Positions 37,001-47,241 of a stretch of 64,000 bases of DNA are shown piece after piece. Positions within the stretch are counted from its first letter, which is position 1. Every line of letters begins with the position of its first letter. Origin of the DNA: Sialis fuliginosa (lineage: Eukaryota; Arthropoda; Insecta; Megaloptera; Sialidae); the NCBI GenBank assembly GCA_961205875.1, contig OY540810.1, forward strand, positions 7,812,001-7,876,000, given 5' to 3'. A program made the position numbers and the translations under genes. The notes beneath the pieces were generated by a model, which saw nothing but the letters and a program-made list of their open reading frames with translations, was not told where the DNA came from and did not search any database.

Positions 37001-40000
37001 TTTTCAGTATTTAAATTGTAAATAAATAGTTAAAATACTAATCCATGAGATTTTAACTTCTTATTAAGGGCAAGACATCTTTAGACTAAAATTTTATAAT
37101 ATCCATGATAATAATTTGTTCCTCTTTACCGTGTTTTTACGTCTCAGGACTGTGTTGACAAAAAGGTCAATTCGTTTCCGTGAACTATAATTTATAAATG
37201 TCAGCATCATGTATAATTTATGTCAGATTAATAATAATATAAATGAATTGTCAAAAAGATAATGTACTTATATTATGTAAATATTTACAAGTATTATCTA
37301 CATTACGCGTATATATCGACATTTTGCTTGAGGCCCTGAGGGAGAGGTCATATTCGGGACCCTGGAAATCATTTTTTTTTCAACAAAAAATTTCGCGTTT
37401 CTTAATCTCAATAGCGCATTGGACCCGGTGTTACCTAGGGATTTAAATTTAATCTCTAATAAACCTATTAAGCATTGTTTTCACTTATCGTTAACGATTT
37501 ACGCAGCTGCGTAAATCGTTAACGATAAATCTTTGCGTGCACTAGTGCACGCAAAGATACCTCTCCGACATTTTTTTCCGACTTCATAAAATTTACACAA
37601 AATATCCATAAATTATATACCTAAACCTTTTTCGTCAAATACTCTATCTATTAGTGAAAACCGGAATAAAATTCGTTCAGTAGTTACTGAGAAAATCGTG
37701 CACATTCCGACGGACAGACGCGGTGAGGGACTTTGTTTTATACTATGTATAAATTACTCCGTGAAAAATTAATTAAAATTTAATCTGTAAAATGCATTGA
37801 AAAGTAAAGATTTCAAACTTTGAAATGCTTTTTGTTAATCTATACAAACATTACCTACATACAAAATAATATGTACGAGGTGTGTCTATTAAATATCTAA
37901 CGAGACTGATTAAATAACTCACCTTTTATAGTTGAATTAAGTACAAAAACACGATTAGTTATTATTGTAATAATAGCTAATCAACACTTAAATTACCTAA
38001 CAAAAACGAATCAGAACAAAAAGTACAAATAATTTTTGTTCTGTTTAAATTTAAAAGTGAATAATTGAAAACAAAATAAACAATTGACGATCAAAAGGCA
38101 AAAGCCGAGTCGATGGAGTCCGAATACCAGCCGAGTGCATGCGAATCGTTCCTTCTGCCCCGCTCCGACACGGCACTTATTTAGTTTGGGCGTTATTAAT
38201 AATATTTTACCGTATATAACTTATTTAAAGTTATTTTCTAAACTAAAAGACCAAATTGTATACTGTAAAGGGCAAATTATATCTACATTAAGTACTTATG
38301 ACGATTTATTTCGATAAGGATTAATGTTTTGCAGGTTATAAGTCCACGTAAACAGAACCCAAATATTTTAAATTTTCTTTGTAACATAAAAGCAGTCATT
38401 GTGGCTTAAATACAAAAGTTAGATATATGGTGTATACTTACAGTCGCAGTGTCTACTAGAACTTGACTGCTACTTTTAGCTAAATTGTATCCAATGAAAT
38501 TCGGTAAGAAATATCTCAACCAAGGGGTCATCGTCAGTGCTCCACCCGCGGGATCCACATTTCTTAAGAAATCCCAAGCTGCTTGTACGATGTCCATTTG
38601 TTTCCGTCTTTCATCTGGCGCGAACTTGTCTCCAGCCAAAAGAAACCAAAGCGCGTTCAACAAACCTGGATACAATGCGTCGGGTAACACACAATGGTTT
38701 TTCTTAAAGAATAATTCCTGTAATTGAAATATTTTCAATAGATATATCACGTGAAAAAATCTCCTTTTATATATCATCCATTTACATTATGATTTAATTT
38801 AATTTAAGTCTTTTAATTTTCTGTGTTTTATTAAATTCACAAAACGTCTTACTTTATCAACTTCATGTTGAGGACCATCTCTAAGTGAGTTGACTAAAAT
38901 ATGTAATTCTTCTTCAATCGCGCTCTCTAGATCTTGTGATCGTCTACCGAACCCAAAATCTCGCATGTGTCTTAACGAAAAACGACGTTGTTCGTGCCAA
39001 AAAGATCCATCAACGAAAAATATACCTAACACAAATACATATAAGTATTCCATATATATTATTATTTATATTATCCATAATATTATTATTAAGAAGGTTC
39101 ATTGTCAGCTAACTAGTACTGAATCCAGAAGAGTTACTTGGGGGAAATACTCCATCGGCGAAAATAAATCACACCCTAGGCGTTGAATTGTAAATAAACA
39201 TGGAAATATAGAAAAAATGCTATCATCCACCCTTTTCATTTTTATTAGCTTTCAAATATAAATAATCAAATGTGATCAGGGCCGGATTTACTCATTAGCA
39301 AAATAAGCAATTGCTTAAAGCCCCAGCTTAGTGGAAGAGCCTGATTCATCGAAACTATGCGAATTTTGTAACTAAATTCGACCTAACTTTTTAATTTACA
39401 AAAAAATAATAATATGCTAATAAGTTATTAAATAAATGTAATAAATATATCCAAATAATAAGAATCTTTTGTTAATTTTCCATACTTTAAAAAATAAATA
39501 CTTCGAAAAATAATTTATGTAGAATTATTTAATTCTCCGATTTTAGGATTTGCTTAGCTTAGATTTGAATTATTTCTGAGGTTAAGGGCCCCTTCTATGA
39601 CTACTGATTAGGGCCCTTACAAATATAAATTCGGGCCTGAATGTGATTTTGATTCAAATATTTAATGAGATTGATAATTTACCTAATCGTTTCTCAAAAG
39701 CTCTGAACCTCGTTACAAATGTATCCAACCTTCCTTCAAACTCCGGACGGGTTAACATTTCATGGGTTGTTTCATGATCCAAGGTAGCGACAGTGTAAAA
39801 TGGTCCGAGGTAGAATCCAAGTATTTTACTTTTGTAAAATTTAGAAAACCATTCAACAGTCAAATGTGGAAATTTGTAGTTACCGGCTAACAAAATCCAG
39901 TAACTGCCCCATACTGGAAGTCGAGGAGGTCCTGTGAAATAAAGCATCCGTCTTAAGGCATCTTATTGCTAACAATTTTCTAGAACGTAACTAGGGGACT

Positions 40001-40389
40001 CAATGTGTATTTTCTAAACCTTCAAAGTAAGACATACAAAAAATAAACCAAATAAAAAATAACTAGCAAAGGTCTAGTTTTAGAGCTGCACAATTTGAGC
40101 AAAAAAGTTGTATTACAGAAAAAAACATAACGTAATTTTTTTTTAAAGTAATTTTTGCATTCTTTATATTTGAAATTCGAATCAGTGGCGTAACTAGCGT
40201 GGAGGAGGGGCAGTATTATTCAATATTATTTACTTATGGGAGTTTATTTAGAAAATGTTCAAAATGTTCACTATCACATCACCTCTTGTTTTACTCACCT
40301 GGTGGTAGATTTTTTAATCTAGACACTATATAATCATAAAATATATACAATAACAGAAAAGTTAAAACAAACACAATAAATAAGATCAT
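34074..40389 (-). CDS. Cytochrome P450, clan 2 (copy 2), complete
   Basis: Tandem paralog of the gene downstream. Exons: 40389-40299, 39931-39683, 39025-38853, 38717-38442, 36551-36440, 35546-35366, 35144-35027, 34476-34335, 34261-34074; 509 aa. Intron phases are the same as in copy 1. Seven of the nine coding exons have the same length; exons 4 and 5 differ by one codon each way and the last exon is one codon shorter. Features: N-terminal anchor, [26 protein letters not shown]-helix EGMR, PERF (NFRPERF), [11 protein letters not shown] with Cys452. The I helix reads [12 protein letters not shown], again without AGx(D/E)T. Introns are larger, up to 1.9 kb, and hold several repeats. No inactivating change is seen. 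Substrate and exact CYP family are unknown. Confidence 0.93.
34513..34605. repeat. Hairpin in a P450 intron
   Basis: GCACTGCAGATTCACTTTG pairs, with one mismatch, with CAAAGTGAACCTGCAGTGC near 34588-34602, giving a stem of about 19 bp around a 50-bp loop. It is probably a minimal MITE. It lies between the last three exons of P450 copy 2. Confidence 0.5.
36733..36953. repeat. Foldback element with roughly 85-bp arms in a P450 intron
   Basis: The left arm starts CTGAAATCAAAAAATGATTA and the inverted right arm CTGAAATCAAAAAATGATTT. Similarity continues through GATAATAGCTAT and a GTTAT.GG.GCT block to about 36815, with moderate divergence. It is non-coding, and no target duplication was defined. 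Confidence 0.65.
37485..37528. repeat. 44-bp perfect palindrome
   Basis: Perfectly self-complementary around CAGCTG (half-site TTATCGTTAACGATTTACGC, then AG). It ends exactly where a second perfect palindrome begins (37529-37558). It lies in the large intron of P450 copy 2. Confidence 0.95.
37529..37558. repeat. 30-bp perfect palindrome
   Basis: Perfectly self-complementary around CTAG (half-site ATCTTTGCGTGCACT). It abuts the 44-bp palindrome with no spacer. The two sequences are unrelated to each other. Confidence 0.95.
37874..38200 (+). mobile_element. Possible mariner left end, truncated
   Basis: TACGAGGTGTGTCTATTAAA at 37874 resembles the inverted-repeat ends of mariner elements. No matching right end and no recognisable transposase follow. 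A short ORF at 38084-38317 does not look like a mariner protein. Confidence 0.3.
39277..39639. mobile_element. hAT MITE with perfect 8-bp target duplication, 363 bp
   Basis: Termini CAGGGCCGGATTTA and, inverted, CAGGCCCGAATTTA. The perfect duplication AATGTGAT lies at 39269-39276 and 39640-39647. It is in the intron between exons 2 and 3 of P450 copy 2. It is non-coding. Confidence 0.87.
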
Positions 40390-42072
40390 ATTGTTAATAA
40401 CTATTTTACACTTGATATTTAATTATTTACTACTTGTTTTTATTCAATTCAAATCAATGTTATATTTTATGTCATCTCTTTATATAGACAACATTAATCT
40501 ATGTTAATTTGTAGAGCAGATCAAATGTCATGTTTTTTATTGTACTAAACAGACTGTTTTTCATTATTATTTATATACAATTTTGGAAATGCGTAAAAGT
40601 AACAAATGTTATAGAATTAATACAGTTCTTGTTGTAGTATAGGTTTTAAAGATAACTAAAATAGTATTGTCAATCAATGACATAGCCCCCACATTTTATC
40701 GCGTGCCCCCGGGTCAGGATTTATGACGCCCCTCCTTCCCTCCCTGCCAAGGAGCCAATAAATACATTCTTTTTAACGACAAGAGAAGCTTGTTGACTCG
40801 ATCCGTCGGGCCTCCCTTAGCCCTAAGCCTCCAAACTAAAGCACTGTCAGAGCCCCCCCCCCCCTCCTCCCCCTCTTGTGGGAGCTATGCTGTAGTTTAG
40901 CCAAAAAAATAGATTTATTGTGCAAATAAAAACCATCCAGTAATGTATACATGAAATTTTTTTAAAAATAAATCGTATCAAAAAATATTATGCTACATTT
41001 TAGAAAAATTTATTAATTAGATGTGTGCATTTGAACAAACTTTAAATGAAAAATTGGTATCAGAAGCAGTGGCGGATTAAGGAAGGTTAGAGCCCAGGAC
41101 AAAATGTTAGTTTTTATTAATTAATTCGGAAAAAAATATTTTTTGTTTGTTTTATTTTAAAAAATTGCCCGCGCAATATCTGAACTCCATTTTTATTTTG
41201 CTCTTCAATCAACTTTCGAAACTTTTTTCCCTGAGTTTCCAAAAAATTGACACCCTGTACGGAGGGGTGAGGGGGATTTTGATTATGCGTAAAGGGAAAA
41301 TGTAAAGAAAAAAAAATTAAAACCAATGAACAAAATAATAAATGTTTTATCTACAACCACCATTAATTTCAAATTTGAAATTATAAAAAAATACGAATAT
41401 AAAAAGATAATTCAAGCAACGCAATCAATGTCTTTATTTAAAAAAGTTCTTATTATTCTTCTTCAGCTTACATTATTAAGCACATAGTTATATTTTTGTA
41501 ATAATAAATAACAATTACTCATTCGCGTCTGCGTTTTTTATTTTCTTTGATAAACACCTAACTAGTACCGGTCTTATTTTTCTATGCCGGGTGGCAGAAA
41601 CGTACGATACGCCACTGGTTACGATATTATCATTATTATATTATACACACATCAAACAATTTAGTTATTCAAACATTTTTTTTATTGTTACGAATAAGAA
41701 CTATAAATATAAAAAGTACAATAAATTATAATAATAATCAATTGAAATGACATTTTACGGTTATCTATAAAACTTGTACTAGATCTCGTCAATAGTTTCT
41801 AAAATATAAAGTTTAATGAACTAAATGAAATATTGTTTATAATAGGTACTATAATATATAGAAGTATCACATTTAAATTAAAATTTTCTTAGAATTATTT
41901 TTTTATATATTTCTTTAAATTTATAATGTGTACTTTCATTAAAGGACCCCACACAAAAGCAATGAATTTTGACTTTTAGGTGAAATTTTTTGTAACTTGA
42001 GAAAATTATAGTTCAGATTAGTTCAGTGTGCCGATGAAAAGTGGCAATAGGAAAAACGGAGCAGCCCACGAA

Positions 42073-42319
42073 CAGTGGCGTAGCAAGCATAATTGGCGCC
42101 CGGGGCACGATATCTTTTTGGCGCCCCCAAAAATAATTTAAAAAAATAATAATTATTTTATGATAAATTTGAATTGAAAAAAAAAAAGGTCTTCAGTTGC
42201 ATATTCTGAAATTGTGTTTATGCTATGCGGTTCAAAAGGTTCAGAGCCATTTGGCGCCCTTCTGTAAGTAGCGCCCGGGGCATGATAACCCCCCTTGCCC
42301 CCCCCTCGCTACGCCACTG
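42073..42319. mobile_element. hAT MITE with perfect 8-bp target duplication, 247 bp
   Basis: Termini CAGTGGCGTAGCAAGC and, inverted, CAGTGGCGTAGCGAGG. Perfect duplication CCCACGAA at 42065-42072 and 42320-42327. Same family as 14922-15094 (shared CATAATTGGCGCC and GCGCCCGGGGCATGATA blocks), with a longer interior. Confidence 0.88.
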
Positions 42320-42465
42320 CCCACGAAAACCCATAGTTTCTGCTCCTGAGGGAACCGAAAAATTATTAGGAGTGCATTTATATCGAGACAAGCAAATAAA
42401 TAAATAATAAATAATCAAAAAAATTCATTTCACAATGCACCTCTGTTTATAGTTGTAGTTAAAAT

Positions 42466-43031
42466 TAGAGATGAAACGGATATCCGGTAACTATTCGGTA
42501 TCCGGCCTTATTTTGTTATCCGGCTGAATACCGGATAGTAACGAATTATCGGGCCGGATACCGGATAATTAAAAACTACAATTTTTTATTTAAAAACTGC
42601 AAGAAAAAAATATTTGACGTAAAAAAATAATTTTTAATCAATTAATTTTAATCACATTTAGTAGAACTACACACATAGCGATTTATGAAACAGTTATTTA
42701 ATGGTTCTACTAAAATAAATAAGCTTTGGATATATTGAGTAGAAAAGAGAGATAATTGTGTTAAATTGACCTGCATATAACAATAGACCTACGTCAAAAA
42801 TTAAAAATCGGAAAAAAATTATTTAATTATAAAATGCACCCTGTTTAATGTTTTATGTGTACTTATGTTATAAGTATGACTAAACACTAAAATTATAAAT
42901 GTTTATAGGCTACAAACATGTTTTTTCATATATTTTTTGTTAGAAAAACGTATATTTGGCCGCCGGATATCCGGCCTTACAGCTCGCCGGATATTCGGTA
43001 TCCGGCCAAAAAACTATCCGTTTCATCTCTA
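42466..43031. mobile_element. hAT-like element with CCGGATA subterminal repeats, 566 bp
   Basis: Termini TAGAGATGAAACGGATA and its exact inverse on the right. Both ends are packed with variants of ATCCGG/CCGGAT. The flanks GTTAAAAT and GTTAATTC agree in only 5 of 8 bases, so the duplication is decayed. No ORF. Confidence 0.7.
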
Positions 43032-43661
43032 GTTAATTCAATGATTTTCACTACATGAACAGGATTGGAGGGGCGAGTGCCCCCTTTACGCACCATGTCC
43101 ATACTAATGTATATTAAATATCTGACATATTCAAAACATATTATACTATGTTTTTAATTCATATAAATTCAGTGTGTATCTAATATTAATAAGCAATTAA
43201 ATAATAAGTATAATAAAATTAATCTATACTTTAATCTATGAATTATCTATAAGGATATACAAATAAATAGAATTATGTTATAAAAACTATATTATTTATT
43301 TATTTAATTTAAAAATTTTACAAAGAACAAAAAATAAAACATATGACATATAATACCAATTTAAATATATACTGGGTGTTCAAAATAAAATGTTATGAAT
43401 TTTTATTTTGTTCACCTGGTAAATAAAAAAACATTTATCATAAAACTATAAAAAAGGAAAACATAAAAATATATATTCTTATAAATATGCACCCCTAATT
43501 TGTTCATTTAAGAATTAAACCTGAAATATGTTTTTATTTTAACTTACAACTAAATAATGCAAATGAAAAATAACATAAACTAATTAAAATAAAAATCATT
43601 TTTATAAACAAAATATACACTAACCAATTAGTCCAGGCTGTGGAAGCTAAAACAGATTATT

Positions 43662-44311
43662 TTTGCATACAGTTTTAATACTTACAGGATATATTACAAA
43701 AATGGTGTAGAATAATACCCTAAGTTTGCTCCGATTTTGGTTGTCCGCGACAGGAGTTAACCATGGTTCAATTGCGAAATTCTTCAGATTTTCTGATTTT
43801 TGCTAAATAGCGATCTAAATAAGTAATGTTTTAATGTTTATCTGAGATATCAACTTAAAAAACATTAAACTTTATTAGTTATTACAGATTAAAAAAAGTG
43901 TGTTTTCAGCCATTTTAATCAGCGTAGCGAATAAACAAATGAATTTTAAAATTTTTTTTAAATAGAGGTTATAGGGAATTTTGTAGCGAATAGTATTTAA
44001 TTATTTAGACCGCTATTTAGCAAAAATCAGAAAATCTGAAGAATTTCGCAATTGAATCATGGTTAATTCCTGTCGCGGACAACCAAAATCGGAGCAGGGT
44101 ATTATTCTACACCATTTTTGTAACATATCTAGGGTTGCCAGGTGTCCACTATTTGAGTGGATAGTCCGCTTTTTTCACATTATGTGCACAATTTTTTTTA
44201 GAAAATAGTGGAGACTTTTTTGTTTTATTCAAAAGCTTTATGATGAAATGGTACGTAATCAGACCTGGCAACCCTAAACATATCCTGTAAGTATTAAAAC
44301 TCTACGCAAAC
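43662..44311. mobile_element. Foldback element with about 150-bp arms, carrying a nested hAT
   Basis: The left arm (from about TTTTGCATACAGTTTTAATA) and the inverted right arm match through GATATATTACAAAAATGGTG, GTTGTCCGCGACAGGAGTTA and AAATCTGAAGAATTTCGCAA. A 147-bp hAT MITE splits the right arm at 44130-44276. Outer boundaries are approximate. Confidence 0.8.
44130..44276. mobile_element. hAT MITE nested in a foldback element, 147 bp
   Basis: Perfect 14-bp termini TAGGGTTGCCAGGT (44130-44143, 44263-44276). Perfect 8-bp duplication AACATATC at 44122-44129 and 44277-44284. Removing it and one AACATATC rejoins the foldback arm, so this is the younger insertion. Confidence 0.92.
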
Positions 44312-45206
44312 ATTTCTATTTTAGGTACTTTTTAGCCTAGTCAGCTTAAACTAAATGTATATTTTAGACAAATGAAAAATAAAATCGATCTAAAATATAC
44401 CAAAGAAAAGATTTTTTAACTAAAAAGAAAAAAATCAAGTTTATATACCCCATTTAATTCAAAAAAAGGGAACGTATCCAAAATTCTTTGGAGGGGATGA
44501 TGAAATTTATTTCCATCATTCATTCAATTGCATAAAATAATAAATAAATAAAAGATTCAGGAGTCAAAATAAGTGTTGATGTTAAAAGATCATTTCCTCT
44601 TACGAACTTACCTCAAAAATTTTTTTTTTTTTGCTATTCAAAAATTAATTTAAAAAAAATAAAGAATATTTGTACTTAATATAAAACCTGGATACGTGCC
44701 TGAAATGTTTATTCCTCTTTTGGATTATCGGAAAATTTTATATTTGTTGATTATTTAAAAAATCACTAAATAAATTAACAAAACGATACTGTGATATTTA
44801 TGATAATAAATACAAACTTAATTAATAAGAATACACTTTTCCTCACATAATATGTATAATAACACGGATTCAAATATATCACACATTCTTTTTTAATTTA
44901 ACTAATATAATTTTAATAAATAATATTAATGCGGTATCAATGTGATGTATTTTATTAATATTGAGTAAAAATCAGTAATGTATTTTAAAATTATGGTTAC
45001 TAACTATCAAGAAAGCAATGATCTAATTATCCCATTGGCTTTTTGAGTGAAATCATTCCTCACTCATGTTTCCATCCAGTTTTTGCAGTTACGCGGAAAT
45101 GTAACCTGTGAATATATTATATGGTTCCCATATGAGACATGTAAAAGTATATAACTTTTTTACTTTCTTATACGCATGTATATGAAATATACATATAATA
45201 TAAGTA

Positions 45207-45512
45207 CTGGTATTCCTCGACTTATGACAGTTTGCACTTACGACCTTGTGTTTATCTCTTTCATATTACATAAATGAAACAAACAGTTGTGGGGATTTCC
45301 CTAAAATTTAATATGTTTCTTATTCTGTATGTTGTACCTACATATTTTAGGGAACCGAATCTTATGTATAGACTATAGAAAATGCGGTTCGTTTCACATC
45401 AAAGAAAATGTTAAAAGCAAAAATATGTACATATTGTACGCATTTTTTTAATGAAACTTGACTTACGACCGATGTCTAGGAACCTATCTTGAGCTAAGTC
45501 GAGGAATACCTG
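45207..45512. mobile_element. Tc1/mariner-type MITE (Tigger-like ends), 306 bp
   Basis: Termini CTGGTATTCCTCGACTTA and, inverted, CAGGTATTCCTCGACTTA. TA lies on both sides (45205-45206, 45513-45514). GACTTACGACC and CTTACGACCTTG repeats sit inside the ends. It has no ORF and may be inserted in an older repeat that resumes at 45540. Confidence 0.75.
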
Positions 45513-45539
45513 TATTGTAAAGCCGATTTTTTTTTTATT

Positions 45540-46390
45540 TCCGGATTTCATAAAATTATCCATTTTAATCTTCCCTAATTCTGTCTGTAAACGCTGTAAC
45601 TCAAATTCGACAAATCGTAGAAGGGTGAAATTTTATATTTAAGATTAATTTTTTCTAGGAAGAAAACCTCCAATATCTGAAAACAATTTTTCAACTGGAT
45701 ACGGATGTTTACTGATATCAATTTTTGAATTTTTTGAATTATTTTTGAAACAGTGCGAAATAGAAAAATGGTCAAGTTAAAAATTGTAGGCAATATTATT
45801 AACTATAATTTATGTTCCATTCATTTAAAAAAAAAAAAAAATTATTATAATTCAAATGATTCATAACAGAGAAGAATATCTGCCATGAGTGTCATGAGAC
45901 TATCTTATATGTATTACAGAGATTGAACAGTGTTCGTGTTTGACATAGGTAACATGGGACTTTCTTATACGTAAAGTCGTCAAACTGAGAGTGAACAGTG
46001 TGGGTGATGCTAATTATTTAAAAAAAAAATTTCTAGCTAACTAATAAATGATGGAAACAAATGAATGGGACATAAATTATAGATAATAATATACTTGACA
46101 ATTTTTATCTAAAACATTTCTTTCTTATTCGTACCATTTCATAAATAATTCAAAAATTGACAAGAGTAAACATCCGTTTCCAGTTTAATTACTTTTTTTT
46201 TTAATTATTTGATACATGTTGTGGAGAATATTATTATCTTTAATTAATGTCCCATTTATTTCAATCTTTTATTAGTTTGTCAGAATTTTTTTTTTAAATT
46301 AGAATCACATGCACTGTTCACTCTCAGTATTACATATAAGAAAGTCCCATGCTTTATACTCTGTAATTATTACATATTTATTTGTGCAAT
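45540..46390. repeat. Relic related to the interior of the 47242-49387 element
   Basis: Blocks around CTGTAAACGCTGTAACTC and AAACATCCGTTTCCAG recur, inverted or direct, at about 48540-48760 in the large element. There is an internal inverted pair: GGGACTTTCTTATACGTAAA with GAGAGTGAACAGTG (45957-46001), and its inverse at about 46311-46350. It is non-coding. Confidence 0.55.
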
Positions 46391-46827
46391 GTTTTCATTG
46401 TATTGAAAATTTCAACAATTGTGAATTTTATAACAATGAAAATTTGATATCATGATTTTCAAAATGAATGTTTGGTTACCTTTCTCTTTGAAATTGAAGT
46501 ATATATTATTTTCACAAATACGATTTTTTACTAAAATATTTATTACAGAAAGAGTACATTACAAAGAAAAAAATGTTTTCTCATTAATTTACATTGTAAT
46601 TACATGTAAATAAATAGCAAGTTCTATTTTGTATAAACAACAATATAAGTTAACAAAATCATATGTCTACAGGACCAGATTAAGATAATCCAAAATTATA
46701 GTGCTTAAAGAATATTGTCCATTTTTATAAAGTTGTATTTTTAAGTAACAAAATAAAATAAAAATTATATGTCTATATATCTAGGTAAATTTCTTTTTAA
46801 TTTGGGAACTCTATTTGCGGGTTCTTG

Positions 46828-46981
46828 CAGTGGCGTTTTTGGAGGGGGGATAAATACATATTAGTTACATTTTTTTGAAGGTATTTTGAACTGATGTTTT
46901 CTCAAAACATATGTTTTTTTAGAACACTAGATATTTCGAGGGGGGTCAGTCCCCAAACCCTTCCCTGTTATTATGCCACTG
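46828..46981. mobile_element. hAT-like MITE, 154 bp
   Basis: Termini CAGTGGCGTTTTTGG and, inverted, CAGTGGCATAATAAC. Flanks GGTTCTTG (46820-46827) and GGTTATTG (46982-46989) agree in 7 of 8 bases. It is non-coding. Confidence 0.65.
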
Positions 46982-47241
46982 GGTTATTGACTCTAGCTTT
47001 CTAAGCCTAATTTAATTGTATGTCTACCATATCAAGACCTCAGGTAAGCCTTGCGTATAGGTATATACAGTTTTTATAATCATGACAAATTTTCCCACAG
47101 TTAAATGGATAAAAATGTAATTAAAAATAACTCATATTAGTTAATTATTATTATAACTTATTTCTATATTTATAAAGAATAATACAAATAAATTTTCAAA
47201 TATTTTTTACTTTATTTTTATTTCTATACAAAATATCTTTA

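Noticed and set aside
38084..38317. 77-codon ORF after a mariner-like end
   Set aside because: Sequence shows no helix-turn-helix or DDD/DDE blocks and does not resemble a transposase.
41067..41617. Possible 551-bp hAT with CAGTGGCGGATTAAG and CGCCACTG ends
   Set aside because: The inner termini do not match each other beyond 8 bp and the flanks give no 8-bp duplication; more likely two unrelated ends.
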